A stretch of 37,885 bases of DNA, taken from NCBI GenBank assembly GCA_026126105.1, contig JAHCJV010000054.1:1-37885 (forward strand), read 5' to 3'. Both the position numbers and the translations under genes were made by a program. Below the pieces are notes generated by a model. It made no database searches. It had not been told where the DNA came from and was given only the letters and a program-made list of their open reading frames with translations. The DNA comes from Enhydrobacter sp. Its GTDB lineage: Bacteria; Pseudomonadota; Alphaproteobacteria; Reyranellales; Reyranellaceae. Shown piece after piece: positions 6,788 through 14,097 of the stretch (positions within the stretch are counted from its first letter, which is position 1; every line of letters begins with the position of its first letter).

Positions 6788-7345
6788 ATGAGTACGTTAC
6801 AAACTGTGACAGACCAAGGTGAAAGACTTCGTGCACTCGGGAAAGCTGCAGGCTTCCGGACGCTCGCTGAGTTCGCTCGTGCGGCTGGCGTTCCGGAAGG
6901 CACGGCCCGTCAACAGGCCAATCGAGGATCAATCCCAACCGACGCAGCGGAACGCTACATTCGCGCCGCGCGAGGAACTGGAGCGACTCTTGATTGGCTT
7001 CTAACAAACAAGGGCCCTGCACCAAATACCATCGACCAGTCCGGCCGACCGGAACCCCCTATAATGGGCGGACTATCGGCGAAAGAGGCCGAGCGGATGA
7101 TTCAATTCATGAGGCGGCTGACTGATCGACTATCTGTTGCTCGCGAGGGCACACCCGGAGATGAAGTAGCTCCTCCTCAACAGTCGGAGGAAGCCCTTAA
7201 CCTTCTGTTAAGACTGGAGAGACTGTTAGACGTTCCTATGAGCGAAGCGCCTTCCGAGGCGGCAACCCACTCTCAGATGCGTCGGCTGAGTTCGGTTCTG
7301 CAACGGCTTCAGGAACATCTCAAGCGACTTAACTTGATCGACTGA
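6788..7345 (+). CDS. CI-like phage repressor (no peptidase domain)
   Basis: A 185-residue protein. Residues 10-55 contain a helix-turn-helix (LAEFARAAGVPEGTARQQANRG), and residues 66-76 read TGATLDWLLTNKG, the typical end of a CI-type DNA-binding domain. The C-terminal part is helical with a leucine-rich stretch (ALNLLLRLERLL) but lacks the Ser/Lys of S24 autopeptidases. Induction would therefore not be by RecA-type self-cleavage. It is the obvious candidate to bind the CGATACAT operators. The start lacks a ribosome site and is probably leaderless. Confidence 0.75.
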   Translation: MSTLQTVTDQGERLRALGKAAGFRTLAEFARAAGVPEGTARQQANRGSIPTDAAERYIRAARGTGATLDWLLTNKGPAPNTIDQSGRPEPPIMGGLSAKEAERMIQFMRRLTDRLSVAREGTPGDEVAPPQQSEEALNLLLRLERLLDVPMSEAPSEAATHSQMRRLSSVLQRLQEHLKRLNLID

Positions 7346-7383
7346 TACATGGAGCTAGAGCCAGCGGCCCTTGGGAGTAAGAC

Positions 7384-7620
7384 ATGTGGCACGACCCCGT
7401 CTTGAACTATGCGCATGCACGCCTCCTAAACTTCTCAGCCCGCGTCGCAAATTGGCGGGCCAGGCGCGTTGCCGAAAAGGGTCTAGCTCTTGTTGAGAAG
7501 GTCCTACGGTCCGATCCGGGTAACCCGGCGGCCCTCGAATTCCGAGAAAAGTTCCTTTGTGCTCTAGATCGAAACCGCCGCAGCCAAGCTGCAATAGAGG
7601 ATCAGCGGAACCGAATGTAA
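7384..7620 (+). CDS. Small helical hypothetical protein
   Basis: A 78-residue protein preceded by GGGAG 7 nt before the ATG. The sequence VAEKGLALVEKVLRSDPGNPAALEFREKFL looks like a single TPR-like helical hairpin. It follows the CI-like gene on the same strand after 38 bp and may be cotranscribed with it. No specific function recognised. Confidence 0.55.
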   Translation: MWHDPVLNYAHARLLNFSARVANWRARRVAEKGLALVEKVLRSDPGNPAALEFREKFLCALDRNRRSQAAIEDQRNRM

Positions 7621-7636
7621 CGCTACCACTGATATT

Positions 7637-7679
7637 CGATACAGTATGTATTGACCAGTGACGTTACATTTCGTATTGT
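7637..7679 (+). promoter_or_regulatory. Repressor-controlled promoter of the second operon
   Basis: A good sigma-70-type promoter, TTGACC (7651-7656), 17-bp spacer, TATTGT (7674-7679). It carries two copies of the element operator. Operator 3 (7637-7653, CGATACAG-T-ATGTATTG) covers the -35 end. Operator 4 (7662-7678, CGTTACAT-T-TCGTATTG) covers spacer and -10. Their centres are 25 bp apart, exactly as at 6749/6774. Confidence 0.75.
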
Positions 7680-7706
7680 ACTTCTGCTCTTAACGCGGGA
7701 GACACA

Positions 7707-7991
7707 ATGCACACCGCAACTACCGTGACAGGCGTCGACAGTTCCGCCGCCCGCTATCAAGTCCAAACCGAAGAACGGGATTGCAGCCTGACCGTCTGTG
7801 GCGAGCCCTACAGCCGCAAGTCCGAAGCGGCTCGCATTGCCCGCCATCTTGCGAAGAACGCCGCGCTCGGCGCCCGCAACTTCCTCGTCTTCGACAACCG
7901 CACCGAACTGTTCGTCTTCACCGCGAAGGTGAAGCCGCTCGCAACGCACCGCGCACCGAGCGCGGTCGTCGAAGCCGCACTCGCGGCGTAA
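7707..7991 (+). CDS. Hypothetical protein, first gene of the operator-controlled operon
   Basis: A 94-residue protein with GGGAG upstream of its ATG. It starts MHTATTVTGVDSSAARYQVQ and contains SRKSEAARIARHLAKNAALG. It appears to be a small beta-alpha protein without membrane segments. It is the first gene after the operator-covered promoter, so it should be silent while the repressor is bound. No family recognised. Confidence 0.6.
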   Translation: MHTATTVTGVDSSAARYQVQTEERDCSLTVCGEPYSRKSEAARIARHLAKNAALGARNFLVFDNRTELFVFTAKVKPLATHRAPSAVVEAALAA

Positions 7992-8010
7992 CTCAGCAAA
8001 GGGGCCACCA

Positions 8011-8686
8011 ATGCCAGACGGCAACATTCTCGCAATCAACGTGGGCCAGCAGCCCGTCGCTTACGCGGCGATGCCAAGGCCGAACATCAGCCGCTCCGAA
8101 CGCCTGGAGGCGTTGAACCTGGGAGCATTCGTTAGCCCGCTCGATGCCGGCACCATCACCGCGGCCGAACGGCGCCAATGGATGGCTTACAAGAAAGCGC
8201 TCGATGCGTCGTACACAGAGGGCAAGCCCGTCGAAGGGCCGGCCGAGTTCGGCGCCCTTCATGCCGCGGCGCTGCTCAGCGCGGATCTCATGAGGGGGCC
8301 GCATTTATTGCGACAGCATCCGGTATGCATCCTTGGTCGCACGTCACGAGCTCGACTGGGCGCGCCAGCGCGGCGGCAAGCGTCGGACCAAGAGCGAAAG
8401 GGTGGCCGCATCGCTCATCGAGGCCTGTCAGGCGCTGAGCAACGCCAGCAGAGACTACAAGCCACACTCGCGCTTCACCCGCACGCTCGCAGCGGACTGC
8501 CGCGACCAGCATGGCTACGAGAGGAATATCGCCATCGGCCGCGACGAGCGGCGGCGTCTGCTGCTCGACACACGCGCGCACCACACCGCAGCACTCCGCA
8601 AGGTGCTGTCTCTGATCGACGCCTACAAGGCGGTTCGCTGGCCGGCCGAGCACCGCTCCCGGCCCGAAGCTGTTTTCACACATTGA
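8011..8686 (+). pseudogene. Hypothetical phage gene split by a frameshift at a G run
   Basis: Starts with a good ribosome site (AAAGGGG) as MPDGNILAINVGQQPVAYAA and stays coding to about 8293. The coding signal then moves by one base into the frame that continues as IYCDSIRYASLVARHELDWA and ends at 8686 (EAVFTH). The switch coincides with the five-G run at 8294-8298. Removing one G would join the halves into a single protein of about 224 residues. It could be a sequencing error, a true inactivating mutation or slippage. No catalytic motif is seen. The C-terminal half is helical and basic. Confidence 0.65.
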
Positions 8687-8700
8687 TACAGGAGAGAACC

Positions 8701-8919
8701 ATGCCTGATGGAATGAACATCAAGCCGACGCAAACGCTGCCGGCTCTCACGTCCGAGGAGCGCGCTCATCGCCTCCACGCTCTTATCGTCGCGCTCTACG
8801 AGACACAGTCCGAGGTCATCGGCCTGAACCTCTCAACCGAAGAAGCCGAGAACGTGCGCGGCAACCTGCACAGCATGGCGCTCGACGAGTCGCGCGCCCT
8901 TATCGCCAGCAATTTCTAG
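8701..8919 (+). CDS. Small hypothetical phage protein
   Basis: A 72-residue protein with a strong AGGAGA ribosome site 6 nt before the ATG. It starts MPDGMNIKPTQTLPALTSEE. The rest is helical (AHRLHALIVALYETQSEV). It shares its first four residues (MPDG) with the frameshifted gene upstream. Function unknown. Confidence 0.6.
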   Translation: MPDGMNIKPTQTLPALTSEERAHRLHALIVALYETQSEVIGLNLSTEEAENVRGNLHSMALDESRALIASNF

Positions 8920-8931
8920 GGAGCAGCCATC

Positions 8932-9822
8932 ATGCCCGACACGATGATCACGACCGCCGACACGGCGGCAGCACTCTCCAAGCCCACCAAGCCGCTCAAG
9001 GCATTGGTGCGCGACTACCGTAAGACCTACCGGGATCTCGGCCGCGCCTTGAAGGCGATCGACGAGCAGGACATGGCGAAAGAAATGGACCCGGCTGCCC
9101 GCCGCGCTGCCGTCGAAGCCGCGCACGCCCCAAACGACGCCGCCCGCGAGGCGATGATCGAAGCACCGGTGGTGAGCGTCGAGGATATCGCGGCGAAGCT
9201 GCGCTTCCTCCTCGGTGTCGGTGGCGGCGACTTCGACCCAGGTTCGTGGGAAGGGCGCATCGTGAAGAACATTCTTCGCGACGTCGAGCCCGCCGAGTCG
9301 TCCCTCCGCGCTCTGCGGGAGCGCTGCAAGGCTGCCTTCCGTGCTTCGCAGGAAGCGACCAATGTTGCCGACTTGGAAAGCTTCCGGGTGCGCGACCTGC
9401 ATCCGCCTTGCCCGGACGCACTGCTCGTCGAGTTCGAAGGCGCTGACGGCAAGCAATACCAGCGGTCAGCCACTGAGGAAGATCTGGCCTACCTGACCAA
9501 GAACGGTCAGATCACGGTCGCCGAACGAGATGCCCGGCTCGCCAGTCTCCGAGGCTGGCTGGCAGCGTGCGATGCCGTCGACGCGGCAAACCCGCAGGTC
9601 GCAGCACTACGCCAGGCTGACGAGGACGCGGAAGAGCTGTGGCTCGCACTCGACACCGAGTTCATCACGGCGCCGGTCCACACACTCGACGACATGATCG
9701 TGAAGCTCGAATTCCTTGCGGTCATGGAAGATATGAGCGAGGACCCGAGCGGACGTTCGCCCGACCAGATCGTCTTCGGCCTGATCCGCGATCTCAAGCG
9801 GATGACCGGCACCAAGCTCTAG
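8932..9822 (+). CDS. Hypothetical phage protein with internal duplication
   Basis: A 296-residue acidic, helical protein with GGGAG before the ATG. Two segments look duplicated: residues 83-120 (VEDIAAKLRFLL ... GRIVKNILRDV) and about 256-292 (LDDMIVKLEFLAV ... DQIVFGLIRDLKRM). Each has a 'D-I/M-x-x-K-L-x-F-L' helix, an Asp/Gly/Ser-rich loop and a second helix ending in 'RD'. This suggests a two-lobed protein. It is the last long gene of the rightward operon before two hairpins. I do not recognise a family. Confidence 0.6.
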   Translation: MPDTMITTADTAAALSKPTKPLKALVRDYRKTYRDLGRALKAIDEQDMAKEMDPAARRAAVEAAHAPNDAAREAMIEAPVVSVEDIAAKLRFLLGVGGGDFDPGSWEGRIVKNILRDVEPAESSLRALRERCKAAFRASQEATNVADLESFRVRDLHPPCPDALLVEFEGADGKQYQRSATEEDLAYLTKNGQITVAERDARLASLRGWLAACDAVDAANPQVAALRQADEDAEELWLALDTEFITAPVHTLDDMIVKLEFLAVMEDMSEDPSGRSPDQIVFGLIRDLKRMTGTKL

Positions 9823-9823
9823 C

Positions 9824-9880
9824 GATGGGCGCACGCGCCCATCAGCACGGCTACACGGAGGCGGGAGCGATCCTGCCTCC
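9824..9880 (+). terminator. Two consecutive hairpins after the rightward operon
   Basis: The first is a perfect inverted repeat GATGGGCGC/GCGCCCATC (9824-9843) with almost no loop. The second has 10-base arms (9857-9866, 9871-9880) closed by a GCGA tetraloop with one G-U pair and is followed by GTTCTATT. Together they probably end or attenuate transcription before the excisionase-like gene. The weak T-run keeps this uncertain. Confidence 0.5.
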
Positions 9881-9898
9881 GTTCTATTCGGCATTGCC

Positions 9899-10252
9899 GT
9901 GACCGCCCGGGCCGTCATCCGTCTTGACGAATGCGGCCTGCTGACCCGCCGCAACGCCATGCGCTGGTGCGGCCAGCTCGGTGACGAGCGCTTCGACCGC
10001 GAGGTCGCGCCCCGCTGCGTCCCCCGCTACATCGGCCAGGAGCGCTTCTACAGCCTCGCCGACCTCCGGGCCTGGCTGGACAGCCTCCCGGTTGACCGGC
10101 TCGGCCGCGCCCCTCAGGCTCCCGTAGAAGACGATTGGGAACGGCTGCGAAATGACCTTCGTAAAAATCAGCGGCATAAAGATCGTCCGGGCCAACGGCG
10201 CGGTCTACCGCTACCACCGGGCCACCGGGAAACGGATCAAGGCCGATCCTGA
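9899..10252 (+). CDS. Putative excisionase-type helix-turn-helix protein
   Basis: A 117-residue frame starting at GTG and overlapping the integrase start by 101 bp. Residues 8-55 (LDECGLLTRRNAMRWCGQLG ... RYIGQERFYSLADLRAWLDS) resemble the MerR/excisionase-type winged helix in which an 'RFY..ADLRAWL' strand and helix end the DNA-binding domain. Such a gene directly upstream of an integrase usually sets recombination direction. The tail beyond residue 85 is basic and lies wholly in the integrase overlap. No clear ribosome site. Function is inferred from position and pattern. Confidence 0.5.
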   Translation: MTARAVIRLDECGLLTRRNAMRWCGQLGDERFDREVAPRCVPRYIGQERFYSLADLRAWLDSLPVDRLGRAPQAPVEDDWERLRNDLRKNQRHKDRPGQRRGLPLPPGHRETDQGRS

Positions 10253-11249
10253 GCGCTACCCCGAGGCCTTCTTTGCCGAGGTGAAGGACCTGGAGTCAGA
10301 GGTCGCCGCTCGCGCCCAGCGGCCGGACCCGAAGCCGGCTTCGCTCGGCGGCCTGTTCGCCCTCTATCGTGCCTCGCCCGAATTCACCCAGCTCGAGGCG
10401 ACATCGCAGAAGGGCTACCAGCGGGCCATGGACGCGCTGCAGACCTTCGACGCCAAGCCGCTGCACACGATCGACCAGCCATGGGTGCTGAAGACCCGCG
10501 ACGAGGTATTCGACGCCCGCGGCCGCTGGCTCGCCAACATGGTCGTCGCCGTCTTGTCTATCACGCTGGGATGGGGCGTCCCGCGCGGGCTGCTGACCGT
10601 GAACGCCGCCAAGGGCGTGCCGAAGATCCGGCGGCCGAAGAACAAGGGCGTCGCCAACAAGTCTTGGCGGCCGGCCGAGGTCGACGCCTTCATCAAGGCG
10701 ACGCGCGACCTCAAGGCCGGCGGCAGCGGTCTCCGCAAGGCCGTCGCCCTCGCCTACTACGGTGGACTGCGCAAGGCCGATGTCGTCCGCGTGCCGAAGA
10801 CCGCCAGGCGCGGCGGCTCGATCGATATGGACATGATCAACAAGAACGGCAAGGAACTCAGCATCTTCGAGGCGAAGCGGCTGACCGCCATTTTGAACGA
10901 GCCCGACGACATGCAGTTGGGGCGAGCGGCGAAGGCGAAGGGCCGCAAGGCAGGCGCGACGCTCGTGCTGAACCGGCTAGGCCAGCCCTATACGGAAGAC
11001 GGCCTCGATTCGTCCTTCGACCGGATCAAGCGCGAGCTGGTCGCCGCCGGCAAGATCAGGCCGGGTCTCACCTTCCACGGGCTGCGCAAGAGCCTTGGCA
11101 AGGCGGCGGCCGATGCGGGTTTCAGCGAGAACGACATCGCCGGCGCGCTGGGGCAGACCAATCCGGCGAGTGCGCGGCCTTACACGATCGAGGCGGCAAG
11201 GACAAAGGGGGCCGAACGTGTTTTTAGAGCTCTAAGCAAACGGAAATAG
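10152..11249 (+). CDS. Tyrosine recombinase / phage integrase
   Basis: A 365-residue site-specific recombinase that should catalyse integration at, and excision from, the neighbouring tRNA-Phe gene. The N-terminal region (1-60) matches phage integrases that begin with a strand-rich arm-binding segment. A core-binding helix bundle spans about 65-165. The catalytic domain shows R207 (YYGGLRKAD), H309 and R312 (TFHGLRKS) and the nucleophile Y344 (ARPYT). The position usually holding the second catalytic His/Trp reads Gln in ALGQTNPAS, a tolerated but less common variant. It points towards the tRNA, about 1.2 kb away. Confidence 0.92.
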   Translation: MTFVKISGIKIVRANGAVYRYHRATGKRIKADPERYPEAFFAEVKDLESEVAARAQRPDPKPASLGGLFALYRASPEFTQLEATSQKGYQRAMDALQTFDAKPLHTIDQPWVLKTRDEVFDARGRWLANMVVAVLSITLGWGVPRGLLTVNAAKGVPKIRRPKNKGVANKSWRPAEVDAFIKATRDLKAGGSGLRKAVALAYYGGLRKADVVRVPKTARRGGSIDMDMINKNGKELSIFEAKRLTAILNEPDDMQLGRAAKAKGRKAGATLVLNRLGQPYTEDGLDSSFDRIKRELVAAGKIRPGLTFHGLRKSLGKAAADAGFSENDIAGALGQTNPASARPYTIEAARTKGAERVFRALSKRK

Positions 11250-11353
11250 AACTCGGGCACATGCATGGACTCCAGCCGCCAGACGCGCCATGGTAGTATG
11301 TTGACGCCAAATTGCATCCACGCGGTCATGCGCGTATCTGTTGGGGGAAGAAG

Positions 11354-12325
11354 ATGACGCAGAAGCTGCGGATAACTGATGTTCAGCAGACTACAACCGA
11401 CATTCTAGTCTCGTATCAGACTTTTTTCGATGGAGACACCACCGCAACGAGCCTTACAGTTGCGTATTCGGCGACGTCCTTCGCGGCGAGCTCAATTCCT
11501 TTGGCCGGAATTGTTGCTGGTATAGCTCAACAACAGCAACTGCAAGAAATGATGGCGAACTTAAGACGAGATATTTCAGCTATGATCGGCGAAGCGGTCC
11601 GCGAGCTGAAACGTTGCATCTCCGAGGTAATCGATCGAGAAACCATGCAGAGAGCGCAGGCCGATGTCGACGCAGCGTGGAGAAATCTGAAAGACTGGGG
11701 GAATTCCTCCAATCCGAGGGAAGCGATCTTTAGGCTGAACGAGGCTGAAATTGCCGCCAACAACGTAATCTACCGATTGCATCCTCATGGAGCGAAGGCG
11801 CTGTTTCCGTACATAAATGCGGTCAGCTTGAAGATGATAATCCTGATGACTCGGTCGAACTTTCTTAAAGACGATGGCGACCTGAGGAACGCTCGCGAAC
11901 TGTACAACGAGAGTGTCCCGCACATCTCTCAAATGCTCGATGAATTGCACCGCTACTGGGATGGACTGATCGCTGGCGTCACCCCCGTTCGCTCAATGAC
12001 AACGGGTGGCCTACATTTCAGTCTAAGCGGCCGTAGTAGCTGGACACCAGTAACGGGCTACGCGTGGTATACTGACAACGGAGACAAACGAAGAGAAATT
12101 GTCCAAGATTCGACGTATCTAAACCCCCTTCAGCCCGACTTCACCCAGAGGTATGAAGACCTCAAGGGGCGGCTGCAGCGAGAAGCGCAGACGAAGGGTG
12201 AGAGGAGCCGGGATGCCGACATAGCAAAATACGTTGGGCATCAAGGCGAGACGATCCGCGATGTAGTCGCGCCTTCGCTTGCGACAACTCGGACATGGCG
12301 CCTCGCACTTTTCCCCAACGGCTAA
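11354..12325 (+). CDS. Unrecognised helical protein between integrase and attachment site
   Basis: A 323-residue protein. The start at 11354 follows GGGGAAGAAG, and an earlier in-frame start at 11312 is less likely. Residues 30-58 hold a small-residue-rich hydrophobic hairpin (SATSFAASSIPLAGIVAGIA). Long amphipathic helices follow to about 200 (including MMANLRRDISAMIGEAVREL), then a strand-rich segment (TTGGLHFSLSGRSSWTPVTG) and a charged tail. The layout recalls alpha-helical pore-forming toxins, but I cannot assign a family. Its third codon positions are less G/C-rich than in neighbouring genes, in keeping with a transferred cargo gene. Probably its own unit, as 104 bp separate it from the integrase. 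Confidence 0.6.
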   Translation: MTQKLRITDVQQTTTDILVSYQTFFDGDTTATSLTVAYSATSFAASSIPLAGIVAGIAQQQQLQEMMANLRRDISAMIGEAVRELKRCISEVIDRETMQRAQADVDAAWRNLKDWGNSSNPREAIFRLNEAEIAANNVIYRLHPHGAKALFPYINAVSLKMIILMTRSNFLKDDGDLRNARELYNESVPHISQMLDELHRYWDGLIAGVTPVRSMTTGGLHFSLSGRSSWTPVTGYAWYTDNGDKRREIVQDSTYLNPLQPDFTQRYEDLKGRLQREAQTKGERSRDADIAKYVGHQGETIRDVVAPSLATTRTWRLALFPNG

Positions 12326-12344
12326 GATCCGGCAATGGCCTTGG

Positions 12345-12413
12345 GAACATGAAGAGAAGAACGTGAACAGAACGAGACTATGGAAAAAACTTGCGATCGA
12401 CCTTGGAAAAAAC
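12345..12413. repeat. Paired direct repeats near the attachment site
   Basis: A tandem pair of 14-base repeats (GAACATGAAGAGAA at 12345-12358, GAACGTGAACAGAA at 12359-12372) is followed by two copies of TGGAAAAAAC (12381-12390, 12404-12413), 23 bp apart. Lying 70-140 bp from the tRNA end inside the element, they are candidate arm-type integrase or excisionase sites. Confidence 0.4.
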
Positions 12414-12483
12414 GCTTCCGAAGGGACATTCGCAGCGGTGAGTCAACAGGGCTAAAATCTAAGCGGGCGTGCATTCCAGGTAA

Positions 12484-12559
12484 TGGTGCCCAGGGGCGGG
12501 ATCGAACCACCGACACTGCGATTTTCAGTCGCATGCTCTACCAACTGAGCTACCTGGGC
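12484..12559 (-). tRNA. tRNA-Phe (GAA anticodon)
   Basis: A complete 76-nt cloverleaf on the minus strand: acceptor GCCCAGG/CCTGGGC, D-loop AGCTCAGTTGGTAGAGC, anticodon stem-loop GCGACTGAAAATCGC with GAA, T-arm GTGGTTCGATCCCGC, discriminator A and encoded CCA. Its 3' end faces the phage-like element, which is the usual arrangement when an integrase uses the 3' part of a tRNA gene and restores it on integration. The matching repeat at the other end is not in this window. Confidence 0.97.
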
Positions 12560-12616
12560 ACGCCACTAGCCGGGCGGCGGGCTGTATAGGACGCGTAAAC
12601 GGCGCTGTCCAGTTGG

Positions 12617-12820
12617 TTACGACTCGGCGCCGTTTTCGTCCGGCGTTTCGTCCGTCGGGATCCGGTAGCTCTCCTTCAGCCACCGGCCGAGATCGACATC
12701 GGCACAGCGCTTGCTGCAAAAAGGCCGAAACCTCTCTTCGACTGGCTTGCCACACCCAGGGCACTTGGCCTGAATGCGCACGGCGCGCAGCGGCGGCGCA
12801 GGACGGTCCGTCGATTTCAT
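12617..12820 (-). CDS. yacG: DNA gyrase inhibitor YacG
   Basis: A 67-residue zinc-binding protein. C20-x2-C23 (CPGCGKPV) and C35-x3-C39 (FCSKRCADVDLGRWL) are the four zinc ligands of the YacG family, and the downstream helix is the conserved DLGRWLKESYRIP. In E. coli YacG binds GyrB and blocks gyrase. It is last in the leftward housekeeping block, next to tRNA-Phe, and separated from the RNase gene by 92 bp. The acidic tail is typical. Confidence 0.93.
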   Translation of the reverse strand: MKSTDRPAPPLRAVRIQAKCPGCGKPVEERFRPFCSKRCADVDLGRWLKESYRIPTDETPDENGAES

Positions 12821-12912
12821 GGGCCCAAGAAATCGCGCAGCTCGCCGGCCGCCGTCAACCGCATCGGCGGAAGGAACAGTCGTTCCCTGGAGCGCCAGAT
12901 GTTCAATGCCGG

Positions 12913-14097
12913 TCAGCGTCCGCGATCCTCGAGCGCTTCGAGTTGCCCGGCGAGCGTCGTGCCCCGCCGGGCTCGCGTCAGCTCGAAGTGGCCGAGCCGC
13001 GTGAATCCGTAAACCTGCGTCGGCACCGGATCGTCGCGCAGCACCTCCGCCAGCGCGGCCTGCACCTTGTCGCGGTCGTAGCTGCTGCGCATGGTGACGA
13101 AGTCGATCACCACAGCGCCCGCGATATTGCGCAGCCGCAATTGCTGGGCAATCGCCGGGGCGGCTTCCAGATTGACCTCGACCGGACGGCGCGGCGCGCG
13201 CCCTTGGCGTCCGGCCGCGCCTGCACTGTCGACATCGACGGCACAGAGCGTCTCACCCGGCTCGAACAACACCTGGACGCCACTTGCCAGAGCAATGCGC
13301 GATGCGAGGGCGGTGTCGATCTGCCCGGCCACATCGTCGATCTCGAACACCGGCATCGCGCCGTTGTGCCAGCGGACACGGATATTCTCCTCACGGCGAT
13401 CCATCTCGTCCTGCAGGTCGCGCGCCATCGTGCGGTCGTCGAGGATCAGCTCCTCGAGCCCCGCTCCGTGGTCGCGCAGCATTCGTTCGATGGGATCGCG
13501 CGCACCGGGAATGCGTGCCGAGAGATCGGCCGGCGGCGCGACATCGAGCGCATGCCGGCGAAGCTGCTCCCAGTGCTCCATCACCTGGCTGGCGTCCGCC
13601 CGCAGAACGTCTGCCGATGCGCCTGCGGCCGCGGTGCGCAGCACGATCCCACCATCCAGCGTGCCGACGAGGTGGCTCGCCAGCCGTTCCCGTTCGGACT
13701 CGCCATCGATGCGCCGCGAGAAGTTCACGCCAGTGCCGAGCGGATGGTAGACCAGATAGCGGCCCGATACCGCGACATCCATCGACAGACGGGGACCCTT
13801 GTCGCCATCGCCTTCGTTGCGCACCTGCACCAGCACCGGAGAGCCTGCCGGCGGCCAGCCGTCGATCCCGGCGCGATCCTCGCTGCGCAGGAAGCCCGAG
13901 CGCCCGATGCCGATGTCGACGAATGCGGCGTCCAGGTCGGGCATCACCCGTTCGAGGCGGCCGAGGAACACGCCATCGACCGGCGAGGGCCGATCGCGCC
14001 GCGCGATCTGCAGCTCGACCAGGCGGCCACCCGCTGTCAGCGCCATCAGGAACGCCTGCGGCAACACGTGGACGATAAGCCGGTCGGGCCTGTTCAT
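12913..14097 (-). CDS. rng: Ribonuclease E/G family endoribonuclease (short RNase G type)
   Basis: A 394-residue enzyme, shorter than E. coli RNase G (489). An S1-like RNA-binding segment lies near residues 40-75 (GVFLGRLERVMPDLDAAFVD). The metal-binding aspartates match D288 in LCAVDVDSAG and D332 in GAVVIDFVTM, as in RNase E/G. I do not see the CPxCxG zinc-link that holds RNase E dimers together, and the C-terminal small domain is short. Its role would be endonucleolytic processing of rRNA and mRNA 5' regions. Its ATG overlaps the Maf stop (ATGA), so the two are translationally coupled. An upstream extension of the frame was rejected because it only mirrors Maf. Confidence 0.88.
   Translation of the reverse strand: MNRPDRLIVHVLPQAFLMALTAGGRLVELQIARRDRPSPVDGVFLGRLERVMPDLDAAFVDIGIGRSGFLRSEDRAGIDGWPPAGSPVLVQVRNEGDGDKGPRLSMDVAVSGRYLVYHPLGTGVNFSRRIDGESERERLASHLVGTLDGGIVLRTAAAGASADVLRADASQVMEHWEQLRRHALDVAPPADLSARIPGARDPIERMLRDHGAGLEELILDDRTMARDLQDEMDRREENIRVRWHNGAMPVFEIDDVAGQIDTALASRIALASGVQVLFEPGETLCAVDVDSAGAAGRQGRAPRRPVEVNLEAAPAIAQQLRLRNIAGAVVIDFVTMRSSYDRDKVQAALAEVLRDDPVPTQVYGFTRLGHFELTRARRGTTLAGQLEALEDRGR

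Noticed and set aside
12380..12589. Small plus-strand frame running through tRNA-Phe
   Set aside because: It overlaps a complete tRNA gene and has no ribosome site.
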